Positions 1-8,197 of a DNA stretch of 34,708 nt are shown piece after piece. The translations under genes and the position numbers were made by a program. The stretch comes from Occallatibacter sp. (GTDB taxonomy: Bacteria > Acidobacteriota > Terriglobia > Terriglobales > Acidobacteriaceae), in assembly GCA_017883405.1 (NCBI GenBank), contig JADGNO010000073.1, forward strand, positions 1-34,708, written 5' to 3'. Each line of letters starts with the position of its first letter. Position 1 is the first letter of the stretch. The notes beneath the pieces were generated by a model, which searched no databases, was not told where the DNA came from, and saw only the letters and a list, made by a program, of their open reading frames with translations.

Positions 1-211
1 AAAAGAATCATAACCACGGCGTATCTGTTCCTTTCAGATCTCAAAGCTTTGTTGGGGTCTTCGGGGTGGCGGATTTCTCACGCGCACGCACCCAAAGCAA
101 AGGCCAGACTTTTAGTCCGGCCAGGGCAAGACTCAACACCTAAGTATCGCTGAAATGGCGGATTTGGGCAAGTTTCGGTGCTTGTCCCTCGAGTGCCGGA
201 CGGGCCAAAAC
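1..211. other. Window edge without a recognised gene
   Basis: No reading frame here looks protein-like on either strand; the minus ORF 78-578 is a shadow of the membrane protein gene. The only structure seen is the imperfect hairpin at 102-122, listed separately. Confidence 0.4.
102..122 (-). terminator. Possible terminator hairpin behind the small membrane protein gene
   Basis: GGCCAGACT-TT-AGTCCGGCC can fold into a nine-pair stem with one A/C mismatch and a tiny loop. It lies about 90 bp past the stop of the minus-strand gene that ends at 212. On the minus strand it is followed by a T-containing stretch (TTTGCTTTGG), but not a clean T-run, so this is only a candidate. Confidence 0.35.
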
Positions 212-622
212 TCATGCATTCCGGGGCTTTTGGCGCAGGAGGACACCAACAATCAGGCCGGCGGCCACGGACTTTGCAATGGCTGCAAAGAACCAGGCCC
301 AAGCCATGGTTAACGGGATCGGCGAGTGAATATAAGTGCCGAGACCGACGGCTACGCCAAGGGCCAGGCCAGTGAGGGCGCCAAATGCGATGCCGGTACC
401 GAGCGTTCTCGGACGCACGAGCCACGCGTAGGTGGCTACAAATGTGCCGAGCAGCACCAACCGGACCGCGAAGACCAGCGTCACGTTCATTTGGTTCAGT
501 GGCCGCCAAAGGCTGGTGTTCTGCTGGTAGAGCGGTGCCAGGAAGTGATTGTGCAGCAGCATATCGGCCAGTATCCACACCACAAGGATCAGGAACGAAG
601 CCAGCAGTGTTCGCTTTGCCAT
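212..622 (-). CDS. Small four-helix integral membrane protein of unknown function
   Basis: A 136-aa hydrophobic protein with four clear predicted transmembrane segments (roughly residues 5-23, 44-66, 74-96 and 104-130) and short loops. The ORF track begins at 715, but the ATG at 622 (MAKRTLL...) is a better start: a GAGGTAAG Shine-Dalgarno-like stretch lies about 6-9 nt upstream, and the 31 residues before it look like untranslated sequence. I do not recognise a named family. Its size and architecture are like many small inner-membrane proteins of the DUF type. It is divergently transcribed from the esterase gene with about 110 bp between them. Confidence 0.7.
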   Translation of the reverse strand: MAKRTLLASFLILVVWILADMLLHNHFLAPLYQQNTSLWRPLNQMNVTLVFAVRLVLLGTFVATYAWLVRPRTLGTGIAFGALTGLALGVAVGLGTYIHSPIPLTMAWAWFFAAIAKSVAAGLIVGVLLRQKPRNA

Positions 623-734
623 GTTTGTCTTACCTCGAGAGCGGCGTTTCGCCGAATCTACACAGCGACCTGAAACCGCGCCTGATACATTAACAGCAAA
701 TCGGCGGTACTCCAATTCATTTTCAATTCTGGAG

Positions 735-1466
735 ATGGCCGGGGCGTGTGCTGTGAATCGTGAATATCACAAAGGACCGTCCGCCGGTCTGGGCCGCATG
801 ATGGAGATGCTGGTTTTCGGCCATGCGGGACTGCCGGTGCTGGCGTTCCCAACCTCGGCTGGGCGTTTTTACGATTTTGAAGATAACGGCATGGTGGATG
901 CGCTCGCGCCGAAGATTGAGGCTGGGCATCTGCAGTTGTTCTGCGTGGATTCTGTTGACGCCGAAAGCTGGTACAGCCGGCTGCTTCCGCCGCGGCTCCG
1001 CGTGGCGCGCCACCTGCAATACGAGCGCTACATCCTGGACGAGGTTGTGCCCGCGGTTCGCGGCAGAAACGATCACGCGTCGCTGCTGGCCATGGGGTGC
1101 AGCCTGGGTGGGTATCATGCCGTGAACATTGCCCTGCGGCATCCCGACACAATTACCGGATTCCTGTCGCTCTCCGGCGTGTTTGACCTGACAGGTTTTC
1201 TTGACGGTTATTACGACCAGGATTGCTACTTCAATTTGCCTACGCACTACCTGCCAAACCTGACAGAGCCGTGGTATCTGGACCGCTTTAAGCGCAATCA
1301 CAATTATGTTCTCGCCACTGGCTGGGATGACCAATGTCTTGCGCAGAACCAGACTTTGGCCACGGTGTTTGCAGCAAAAGCGATTCCGCACCAGCTTTTT
1401 ATCTGGGACGAGAAAGACTCACATAACTGGCCAACGTGGCAAAGAATGGCCAGGAAATACCTTTAG
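735..1466 (+). CDS. Esterase family alpha/beta-hydrolase
   Basis: About 243 aa, matching the putative esterase (esterase D-like, PF00756) family. The nucleophile elbow is GCSLGG (Ser about 123). A candidate acidic residue lies in TGWDDQ (about 198) and the catalytic His in DSHNW (about 230), the usual Ser-Asp-His order. No signal peptide is visible, so it is probably cytoplasmic; the substrate is unknown. The start is uncertain. ATG 735 has GGAG directly abutting it, which is too close. Family members usually begin near NREYHK, so GTG 753 is a good alternative. The much longer ORF from 549 is not supported. The DinB-like gene follows after 68 bp, probably co-transcribed. Confidence 0.82.
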   Translation: MAGACAVNREYHKGPSAGLGRMMEMLVFGHAGLPVLAFPTSAGRFYDFEDNGMVDALAPKIEAGHLQLFCVDSVDAESWYSRLLPPRLRVARHLQYERYILDEVVPAVRGRNDHASLLAMGCSLGGYHAVNIALRHPDTITGFLSLSGVFDLTGFLDGYYDQDCYFNLPTHYLPNLTEPWYLDRFKRNHNYVLATGWDDQCLAQNQTLATVFAAKAIPHQLFIWDEKDSHNWPTWQRMARKYL

Positions 1467-1534
1467 CAGCCCAGCAGAATTCTTGAAGCCGGGGACCGAT
1501 CTGCGCGCTCAAATAGTTTTCAGGAGATGAACTC

Positions 1535-2017
1535 ATGAGCAAGGAAAATCCTTACGACAAATATCTCGACGGACGATCAGTGGAAGCCATACTTGCTTCC
1601 ACTTCCTGCGCGCTGGCGTCCGCTCTAGCCGCCATCAGCCCTGAGAAGCACTCCGCGCCGATTGCGCCGGGCAAGTGGAGCCCCGCAGAGATCGTGAGCC
1701 ATCTTGCCGATTGCGAGATTGCGCACGGGTGGCGCCTGCGGCAGATTCTTGCCGAGGACTCGCCGCTGCTGCAGCCGTTCGATCAAGAGAAGTGGGCAGC
1801 AACGTACAGCGGGTTAACGGCTGCGAGCGCGCTTGAAACGTTCACTGCGCTACGTGCCTGGAACCTGCAACTTATCAGGAAGTCTTTGCCCGGTGCGGCC
1901 AATCGCGCAGGCACACATCCGGAGCGTGGCCGGGTTACGTTTCAAACAATTGTTGAAACGATGGCTGGTCACGATCTGAACCATCTTGGACAACTGACCA
2001 GGGCAGCAGGCGCGTAA
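1535..2017 (+). CDS. DinB-like (DinB_2 superfamily) protein
   Basis: A 160-aa four-helix-bundle protein of the DinB/YfiT-like superfamily. The characteristic stretches are GKWSPAEIVSHLADCE (about residues 46-61) and GHDLNHLGQL near the C-terminus. His56, His146 and His150 are spaced like the three-His metal site of this family. Members include bacillithiol/mycothiol-dependent transferases and many proteins of unknown activity, so no substrate can be assigned. The ATG at 1535 has a good AGGAGAT site 7 nt upstream. It lies downstream of the esterase gene and in front of a strong hairpin, so it probably ends a two-gene operon. Confidence 0.85.
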   Translation: MSKENPYDKYLDGRSVEAILASTSCALASALAAISPEKHSAPIAPGKWSPAEIVSHLADCEIAHGWRLRQILAEDSPLLQPFDQEKWAATYSGLTAASALETFTALRAWNLQLIRKSLPGAANRAGTHPERGRVTFQTIVETMAGHDLNHLGQLTRAAGA

Positions 2018-2053
2018 CCGCAAATCCGTACGATTGAATTCTGCTGAACGACA

Positions 2054-2088
2054 AGGGCCCGGGTGCGCGTTGCCGCACCACGGGCCCT
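2054..2088. terminator. Strong GC-rich hairpin between convergent genes
   Basis: AGGGCCCGGGTGCG, a CGTTGC loop, and CGCACCACGGGCCCT form a 14-bp stem with a single bulged base. It sits between the end of the DinB-like gene (+) and the end of the small minus-strand gene. There is no T-run on either side, so it may act as a bidirectional roadblock or RNA 3'-end stabiliser rather than a classical intrinsic terminator. Confidence 0.65.
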
Positions 2089-2119
2089 GGGTAGTCCTAT
2101 TCGTCCTCGAGCACTCTAG

Positions 2120-2314
2120 TTATTTCGATTTCTTACCTGGCTTTGCTTGCTGCTCAACCTGGCCCGGCTTCTCCTTGCTGTGCTTGTTGTGATGGGCCAC
2201 GGCTTTGGCTACCTCCTCCGGCGTCAGTTTGCTCACGGCGGGAATATGCAGGACGTCGTCGCTGACGGACGTCGCCGGTTGGTTGCTGGATTTGATCGCG
2301 TTCGAATTCTCCAT
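2120..2314 (-). CDS. Small hydrophilic protein of unknown function (64 aa)
   Basis: A 64-aa charged, probably disordered protein: a Ser/Asn-rich N-terminus, a central SKLTPEEVAKAVAHHNKH helix-like segment, and a Lys/Gln-rich tail ending GKKSK. There is no signal peptide, membrane segment or Cys. It is supported as a real gene by a textbook GGAGG located 7 nt before the ATG at 2314, and by its placement facing a hairpin at its 3' end. The basic tail would be compatible with nucleic-acid or ribosome association, but that is a guess. I do not recognise the family. Overlapping minus ORFs 2154-2369 and 2233-2487 lack such a start signal. Confidence 0.6.
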   Translation of the reverse strand: MENSNAIKSSNQPATSVSDDVLHIPAVSKLTPEEVAKAVAHHNKHSKEKPGQVEQQAKPGKKSK

Positions 2315-2761
2315 GAATTTCCTCCATTTGGTTTGGCAGGCCCCTCTCTGAACTTTGGCTCTTCAGCACAAAGACAGGATCCTGCTATTCCGGGTGGAAC
2401 GTGCCTGAGGCGGCGTAAGAATGGACTGCGCTTCACGAAGCCAACCACTTGCTCCGTCTCTTGCGCCCGGGTGGAAGCAAGCGTCATGAAAAACCCTGAC
2501 AGCTTGGCTCCACGCGATAAGCATAGTCCTCTTCTGGCCCGGCGAAGTGGTCAATTGAAGACATAATTCACACCGTGAATTGGTTGCCTGATCGAAGCAA
2601 GTGGTTGATTGGGAGGAAGTCGATTCAGCTGTAAGGCCCAGAGACATTTCCATTTATCTGAAGTCAAATTACTCAGCATTCTTTTTTGCTTTTCTGCAAG
2701 ATTCGCAGGTGACGCCGTTCTCAGGTAAACAGGCCGCTCTCGCGCAGCCCGAGGAGGATTC
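2315..2761. other. Divergent intergenic region with a palindrome
   Basis: This 447-bp gap separates two divergent genes and should hold both promoters. None of the ORFs here has protein-like composition or a ribosome-binding site. The one clear structure is the 17-bp inverted repeat at 2565-2581. I see no confident -35/-10 pair. Confidence 0.5.
2565..2581. promoter_or_regulatory. Perfect inverted repeat, candidate operator
   Basis: AATTCAC-ACC-GTGAATT has 7-bp perfect arms around a 3-bp centre, typical in size for a dimeric transcription factor site. It lies about 180 bp upstream of the DUF4139 gene and 250 bp upstream of the small minus gene. No regulator gene is adjacent, so this is a structural observation only. 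Confidence 0.35.
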
Positions 2762-4999
2762 ATGCGTCACGTTGCACTCGCAGTTACTCTGTCCCTGTTC
2801 ACTTCGACTTTGCCTGCGCAGACCGCGGGCACCGCTGTGAAACCCAAGCCGGTAAGCACAATCGAGCCCGGCGCTCCGGCTGCCATCAAAGACCTGCCGG
2901 TACGCAAGGTCGTGCTCTATAAGAACGGTGTCGGGTACTTTGAACACTCTGGAACCGTAAGTGGAAACCAGCGCGTTTCCATCGACTTTACCTCGCCGCA
3001 ACTGAACGATGTGTTGCAGTCGCTAACGGTGCTGGACCAGGGCGGCGGCCGAATTTCGGGCATCAACTATAACTCCACTACGCCGCTGTCAGAGCAGCTT
3101 AAAACGCTGTCGCTTGGAATGGGAGAAGATCCGAGCGCTGCGGAGTTATACCAATCACTTCGAGGTCAACGGGTCGAAATCACAGGCTGTCCCAGTGGCT
3201 CGATCATGGGGCGCCTAATGTCGATCGAATCACGCACGGAGCGGTCCGGAGCCGGCAATGCCTCTGATGGTGGCTCGGCTGGCGCGGCCACAATGGAGAA
3301 GTTCTATTTGACTGTGGTCGCCGGTACGGGTGCGGTGCGAGTGATTGAACTGACGCCGCAATTGAGCGTGCGTCCGCTGGACGCAAACCTGCAGGGCCAG
3401 CTTGATCGCTATCTTGAACTTCTAAGCACGACACACAGCAACGGTCTGCGGCACCTGACTCTGAACGCGCTCGGCCAAGGACAGCGTGAGCTTTCAGTCA
3501 GCTATATCAGCGAAGTGCCGGTGTGGAAGTCCACTTACCGTATCGTCTTTCCGCGCGAAGGTGACGGCAAAGCGATACTGCAGGGCTGGGTAGTGGTGGA
3601 CAACACGGTCGGCGCAGACTGGGAGAACGTACAGCTTTCGCTGGTTGCAGGTGCTCCGCAAAGCTTTATTCAGCCGCTGTCGCAGCCACTTTATACGCGC
3701 CGGGCAGAGATACCGATTGCGACAGAGGCGCAACTGTCACCGCAGACGCATGAGGCGGCGGAATCGAGAGATAAACTTCAGGCAACTGATAGCACAACGT
3801 TGGCCTTAAAAGGCAAGATGCCCGGGTCGGTTTCGCAATCGGTAATGGTGAATGGAGCGATGAGTTCCGGCTCCGGTGGTGGTATTGGTTCAGGTTCGGG
3901 GGGCGGCTATGGTGCTGGAAGCGGTTGGAACACTGGCGGCGGTGTAGTACTACAAAATGGCATTGGCCTCGCAGCCAATCTGTATCGACCCACCGACGCA
4001 TTTCAGGCCGGGGATGTTGCGACGAACGCGTTCGATGATTTCTTCCAGTACACTCTTGCTCAACCGGTCACGATCCACAAGAACGAATCGGCGATGGTTC
4101 CGATTCTGCAGGAGTCGCTACCTGCGGAGCATATAACCCTGTGGAGCCCGCGTGAAACGATTCCGTTGCGGGCGGTCTGGCTTGAAAACACTTCCAAATT
4201 GACTCTCGATGCAGGTAGCTTCTCCATCTTCGAGAACGGAGAATTCGCCGGCGAAGGGCTTCTCGATCCGATTCATCCCGGTGAGAAGCGGCTGCTGTCT
4301 TATGCGGCGGATCAAGCTGTGCGCGTTCGCATTGCCGATCGCGACAGCCGGCGTACTCTCAGCCACATCGAGATACGCAAGGGCGTCATCATTGAGACGC
4401 ACATGGATGTCGCGTCGCAAACCTACGCGGCGGTGAACTCCGCCGACGAAGCGCGCGAGGTATTGCTTGAACATCCGCGCCGCACCAACGGGTGGTCACT
4501 CGATGACGGCATCAAAGCTGACGAGACTACACCAACTCTGTATCGATTCAAAGTGCCGGTGGCTGCGCACGCGACAGCAAAGCTTGAGGTGCGCGAGCAT
4601 GGTCCGGAATTTACGCGGGTAGACCTGAATGCCAATCAGAACCAGACGCAATATCTGCTCGATCTGGTAAAACGCGTGCTGAATGCTATGGACAAATTAC
4701 AGCCGGTAATCGACGCCCAGACCGCCGTAGCGACTTTGGACTCAAAGCTCGGTGAATCGAAGAAAGCTGAGGAACAGGCTGCGGTCGATGAGGGGCGTGC
4801 CCGAGATAATCTCACGGCTCTTAAAGGCAATGAGGCTGCAAAGCGATTCATCGACGAACTTAACCGCGCCGAAGATGCATTGCAGTTGGCTCGTAAGCAA
4901 ACGGCGAATCTGGAGCAGCAAAAACAAAGTGCGTTGGCCAGGCTGAACGCCACTATCGCCGCCCTCAGCTTTGACTGGAGCGTGACCGTGGAGAAGTAG
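2762..4999 (+). CDS. Secreted DUF4139 domain-containing protein
   Basis: A 745-aa protein with an N-terminal signal peptide (cleavage plausible after TLPAQ). A DUF4139-type N-terminal beta domain starts at VRKVVLYKNGVGYFE (about residue 47), and a central domain holds the typical stretch SYISEVPVWKSTYRI (about residue 242). The C-terminal about 110 residues are Lys/Glu/Ala-rich and coiled-coil-like. The family (related to 'mucoidy inhibitor'-like proteins) is widespread but has no settled function. An unusual Gly/Ser-rich stretch of about 30 residues (SSGSGGGIGSGSGGG...) interrupts the middle, around residues 365-398. The start is secure: AGGAGG lies 4 nt upstream of the ATG. The product is probably periplasmic or envelope-associated. 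Confidence 0.82.
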   Translation: MRHVALAVTLSLFTSTLPAQTAGTAVKPKPVSTIEPGAPAAIKDLPVRKVVLYKNGVGYFEHSGTVSGNQRVSIDFTSPQLNDVLQSLTVLDQGGGRISGINYNSTTPLSEQLKTLSLGMGEDPSAAELYQSLRGQRVEITGCPSGSIMGRLMSIESRTERSGAGNASDGGSAGAATMEKFYLTVVAGTGAVRVIELTPQLSVRPLDANLQGQLDRYLELLSTTHSNGLRHLTLNALGQGQRELSVSYISEVPVWKSTYRIVFPREGDGKAILQGWVVVDNTVGADWENVQLSLVAGAPQSFIQPLSQPLYTRRAEIPIATEAQLSPQTHEAAESRDKLQATDSTTLALKGKMPGSVSQSVMVNGAMSSGSGGGIGSGSGGGYGAGSGWNTGGGVVLQNGIGLAANLYRPTDAFQAGDVATNAFDDFFQYTLAQPVTIHKNESAMVPILQESLPAEHITLWSPRETIPLRAVWLENTSKLTLDAGSFSIFENGEFAGEGLLDPIHPGEKRLLSYAADQAVRVRIADRDSRRTLSHIEIRKGVIIETHMDVASQTYAAVNSADEAREVLLEHPRRTNGWSLDDGIKADETTPTLYRFKVPVAAHATAKLEVREHGPEFTRVDLNANQNQTQYLLDLVKRVLNAMDKLQPVIDAQTAVATLDSKLGESKKAEEQAAVDEGRARDNLTALKGNEAAKRFIDELNRAEDALQLARKQTANLEQQKQSALARLNATIAALSFDWSVTVEK

Positions 5000-5154
5000 T
5001 CGACCTTCTCTTTTCTAAATCACCGGGAAGCTGGAAGGCGCTTGCCGGCCAACCCGCGAAGTGACATTCCTCTTAAACCGCGCGGCCAGAGGCACTCACG
5101 AGCGTCTAGCTCGGGGGCGCGTACCCATCGTGCGCTTGGCCTTCAATCAGTTAT

Positions 5155-5183
5155 TTGTACAACCACGCCAAACAAATCTAATC
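5155..5183 (+). promoter_or_regulatory. Possible promoter of the ribonuclease J gene
   Basis: TTGTAC, 17 bp, TCTAAT: the -10 matches the sigma-70 consensus at 5 of 6 positions but the -35 at only 3 of 6. It is about 70 bp upstream of the rnj start, which gives a reasonable leader length. Weak evidence. Confidence 0.28.
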
Positions 5184-5253
5184 AGCCCAAATCAATGTAT
5201 TTTGGCCGTATAGAAGCCCCAAAGCCATGGAGTGTTAGCATCAAAGGTGACAG

Positions 5254-6909
5254 ATGCAAACAAAAAAACTGAAAATTATTCCCCTGGGTGGCCTGGGCGA
5301 GTTCGGCATGAACTGCCTGGCGCTGCGCTGGGAAGACGACATTATCGTAATTGACGCCGGCCTCATGTTTCCGGAGACGGAGTTGCTTGGCGTTGACATT
5401 GTGGTACCCGATATCACCTACCTGATTGAGAACAAGCAGCATGTGCGCGCCATTGTTCTTACCCATGGCCACGAAGATCACATTGGTGGATTGCCGTGGA
5501 TTCTGAGCGAGATCAAGGTGCCGGTGTACGCCACTGAGTTCACGCTAGCCTACGTTGAAGGCAAGCTTGAAGAGCACGGACTGCTTGACGAGATCGAGCT
5601 GATCGAGATCGCGCCCAAAGAGAAGTTCACCATTGGGCCATTCACGATCGAGCCCATTCGCGTTACTCATTCGCTGGTGGACTGCGTTGCGCTGGCCGTT
5701 GAAACGCCTGTAGGCATCGTGATTCACACTGGCGATTTCAAGATCGACCTGGCGCCCCTCGACGACAACGCGTTCGATCTGCACACATTTGCTGAATACG
5801 GCAAGCGCGGCGTGCTGGTGTTACTGCAGGACTCCACCAACGTGGAGCGCCCCGGGTATACGCCCAGCGAGCGCGCCGTGATTCCGCGCCTCGACGAAGT
5901 TTTTTCGCGCACCAAGAAGAAGCTCTTTTTCAGTTGCTTCTCGTCGTCCATTTATCGCATTCGTATTGCCATGGAGCTGGCGCGTTCTCATGCGCGCAAA
6001 GTTGTTGTGCTGGGCCGTTCCATGATGGAAAGCACTGAGATTGCGCAAGACCTTGGCTATCTCGATATTCCGCCGGGCCTGATTATTCAGCCGGGGCAGA
6101 TGCGCGACTTTCCTCCCGAACAGCTGATGTTATTGATTAGCGGCACGCAGGGCGAGCCGATGAGCGCACTCAGCCGCGCCGCCGTTGACAACCACAAGCA
6201 TGCACGCGTGGATGCCGGCGATACCGTGGTGCTCAGCTCGCGCATTATTCCGGGTAACGAAAAGGCCATCGGCCGCGTGATGGATCACCTGTACCGTCGC
6301 GATGCCAACGTAATTGCCGACGATGGCCTCAATGGGCTGATTCACGTGAGCGGCCACGGCAGCCAGGAAGAGATGCGCCTGCTCATCAATCTTGTGCGCC
6401 CGAAGTTCTTCATTCCCGTGCACGGTGACTACCGCAACCTGCGCCGCCATGCGCATTTGGCCATGGAGACCGGTTCAGTGGAGCACGCGATGGTGATTGA
6501 AGACGGCGATGTGCTGGAAGTGGACAAGAACGACGCGCGCAAGAAAGACAAAGTAACGGCAGGGCGCATCCTCATCGACTCAGGCTCAACAAACGAAGTG
6601 GTTGAAGACCTGATTATTCGCGATCGCCGCATCTTGTCTGAAGACGGCATTGTGCTGGCTGTGCTGGCTATTAATAAGCGCACTGGAAAGATCGAGCAGC
6701 AACCTGAAGTCGTAATGCGCGGATTTGGCGGCGCCGATATCACAGAGCAAGCGCGCCAGCAGATGCTGAATACGCTCGACGGCCTGAACACCGAACAAAA
6801 AGCCGATTATGGATTGGTGAAGGAGAAGGTTCGCGCCGATCTAAAGCGCCTGATCCAGAAGACGACCGGTCGCCGGCCTATGATTATGCCGGTGATTCTG
6901 GAACTGTAA
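5254..6909 (+). CDS. rnj: Ribonuclease J
   Basis: A 551-aa metallo-beta-lactamase/beta-CASP ribonuclease with combined 5'-3' exo- and endonuclease activity in mRNA turnover and rRNA maturation. The metal-binding HGHEDHIGG motif is at residues 71-79, followed by VTHSLVDC and IHTGDFKID. The beta-CASP region (SCFSSSIYRIRIAMELA) and the late metal ligands (VSGHGSQEE, IPVHGDYRN) follow in the expected order. The C-terminal about 110-aa domain is present, so the length is normal for the family. An AAAGGTGA site lies 3-4 nt before the ATG. It is monocistronic as far as can be seen; about 250 bp separate it from the DUF4139 gene. The cytoplasmic enzyme is very likely functional. Confidence 0.95.
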   Translation: MQTKKLKIIPLGGLGEFGMNCLALRWEDDIIVIDAGLMFPETELLGVDIVVPDITYLIENKQHVRAIVLTHGHEDHIGGLPWILSEIKVPVYATEFTLAYVEGKLEEHGLLDEIELIEIAPKEKFTIGPFTIEPIRVTHSLVDCVALAVETPVGIVIHTGDFKIDLAPLDDNAFDLHTFAEYGKRGVLVLLQDSTNVERPGYTPSERAVIPRLDEVFSRTKKKLFFSCFSSSIYRIRIAMELARSHARKVVVLGRSMMESTEIAQDLGYLDIPPGLIIQPGQMRDFPPEQLMLLISGTQGEPMSALSRAAVDNHKHARVDAGDTVVLSSRIIPGNEKAIGRVMDHLYRRDANVIADDGLNGLIHVSGHGSQEEMRLLINLVRPKFFIPVHGDYRNLRRHAHLAMETGSVEHAMVIEDGDVLEVDKNDARKKDKVTAGRILIDSGSTNEVVEDLIIRDRRILSEDGIVLAVLAINKRTGKIEQQPEVVMRGFGGADITEQARQQMLNTLDGLNTEQKADYGLVKEKVRADLKRLIQKTTGRRPMIMPVILEL

Positions 6910-6927
6910 TCGGGGTTGTAAATCCAC

Positions 6928-7398
6928 TTATTGAGTCAGGTTGTTTTGGCAGGCAATAAAGCTTCGCGGGCGGCATGGCGCCGTACCGCAATCTTTTTTG
7001 ATTGCTGCTTTACCGCCCTTGGCAGACGCGGTTCCGATGCGATCGATTCTCTCCGCTGAAGCGTGCGGCAATTTGATGGGATGCAGTTTGAAGCAGTTCT
7101 TCTCCCCCGGAATCATCAGCATGGGAATGGGCGCACGGCATGATCGCTCGTGAAATACCTTTGCCTCAAGCCATGAGCTCAACCGCGAATCGAAGATTTG
7201 GGGCTGGCCTTGCCAGAACTCTGGCGGGAGCGCGCAATGAATCTGTATATGCCCCAGGTGCAGTTCAATTCCATCAGCCTGTCGTTTGAAGAAGCGGCGC
7301 GCATTGCGAGTACCGATGTAGAGACCGGTAGTGCCGCGCCCAAATGACTGCGTTCGTACTACGATGGCCCACCTCCGTTGCGACGTTCGCCAATACAA
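6928..7398 (-). CDS. Paralogous family protein A of unknown function (start codon altered)
   Basis: A protein of up to 156 aa whose first about 100 residues align without gaps to the product at 8230-8643, with about 47% identity by eye. Shared landmarks are GLY(I/V)G, a RRxF segment, HxQIxC, FWxGQP(Q/E)I, DxRL, WLExK and the PxxLIPxxKN-like end. The family has two conserved Cys and several conserved His, but I do not recognise it. The sibling's ATG aligns with an ATC here (7365-7363), although a GGAGGT ribosome site is kept 5 nt upstream of that ATC. Translation therefore needs the upstream in-frame TTG at 7398 or an unusual ATC start, or the gene is decaying. The C-terminal about 45 residues diverge from the sibling. 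Confidence 0.5.
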   Translation of the reverse strand: MYWRTSQRRWAIVVRTQSFGRGTTGLYIGTRNARRFFKRQADGIELHLGHIQIHCALPPEFWQGQPQIFDSRLSSWLEAKVFHERSCRAPIPMLMIPGEKNCFKLHPIKLPHASAERIDRIGTASAKGGKAAIKKDCGTAPCRPRSFIACQNNLTQ

Positions 7399-7611
7399 CC
7401 CGCTAACAAAGACACGAATGCCGAGAGCAACTGTTAAAGCAGCTTGAATGCGTTGAGGTAGTTTTCAGTTTACGAAACGATAGGTGTGTTTTGATCTTTG
7501 CCTGATCTTGATTCTGTGTCAAGCCATAGCGGACCGTTCACAGGCAGATTGTGCACTTGTTAGTACAATTAGCCCGCTTCATCGATCAAGTCAACGCTGA
7601 CTGACAGTGCA
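7399..7611. other. Spacer within the minus-strand cluster
   Basis: 213 bp with no protein-like frame. Read on the minus strand it contains a perfect -35-like TTGACA (7522-7517), but the hexamer 17 bp further (AAAGAT) is a poor -10, so an own promoter for paralog A is possible rather than shown. Confidence 0.3.
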
Positions 7612-8094
7612 CTAAGCCGCAGCGCCGGTATGCGCTGAGCCCTTGGCAGCATGTTCTCGCAACGGCTTATTGTGCCCTGCCTGCCTGGTCATGTGCTGGC
7701 AACGGATGAACAAATCTTCAAGTTCAATGCGCGCATTGCCTTCAAAGTCGAGCAGACCGACGCCGGTATCGCGGCAAAGAGTCAGCAAATCGGCAGTAAA
7801 TCGCGGCGCAATGAGCACGGGCGTGGCATTCATGGCATGGTGCATGGCGCGGTCACACAAATTTATAAGGGATTGGTGTAACTGGCGCGGCTCGTCGTTC
7901 GGCACAACCATGCAGGCGAGCGTGCGCTCCCGTCCGTAGACTTGAATGAGAGCAACGATTTCGTGTTCGTCCTGCTGAGACTCGAAGTCAACAAGTTTAA
8001 CACCGGATACGTTTGACAAAACCGCCTTCAGCGCTTCCATCGCGCGCATTCTCTTCGATTCAATTCGACCTTGCATCTGCATATCCTGCTCCAT
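7612..8094 (-). CDS. Restriction-endonuclease-like fold protein with degenerate active site
   Basis: About 160 aa from the ATG at 8094 (or 197 aa from 8205, only 24 bp after the upstream gene's stop but with no Shine-Dalgarno). The segment EIVALIQVYGRERTLACMVV, then NDEPRQLHQSLINL, resembles the beta-hairpin and helix of PD-(D/E)XK-type domains, in which a strand with E-x-K precedes a PRxxxQ-like helix. The last part, VLIAPRFTADLLTLCRDTGVG then LLDFEGNARIEL, matches the 'CREAGVG-LDLAGN' signature seen in such proteins, often next to winged-helix domains. The expected E-x-K is not recognisable here (CMVVPND), so catalysis is doubtful. No winged helix follows. It lies between the two paralogs, suggesting a shared role. 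Fold assignment is inference. Confidence 0.6.
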   Translation of the reverse strand: MEQDMQMQGRIESKRMRAMEALKAVLSNVSGVKLVDFESQQDEHEIVALIQVYGRERTLACMVVPNDEPRQLHQSLINLCDRAMHHAMNATPVLIAPRFTADLLTLCRDTGVGLLDFEGNARIELEDLFIRCQHMTRQAGHNKPLREHAAKGSAHTGAAA

Positions 8095-8197
8095 AGCTTC
8101 CGCTTGTCGTCTTTCATGGGGGATTGCTGTTGTAATTGTTTTCGATGAATTGTTTGAAGATCGGAGCAGTTCGTGAAAATACTTGAATGCAGACTGC

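Noticed and set aside
78-578. 166-aa minus ORF at the window start
   Set aside because: Overlaps the supported membrane protein gene in another frame; Arg/Pro/Cys-rich composition is that of a shadow frame.
723-1391. 222-aa minus ORF
   Set aside because: Antisense shadow of the esterase gene, whose catalytic motifs are intact.
5042-5272. 76-aa plus ORF before ribonuclease J
   Set aside because: No ribosome site, random-looking composition, and it runs into the rnj start.
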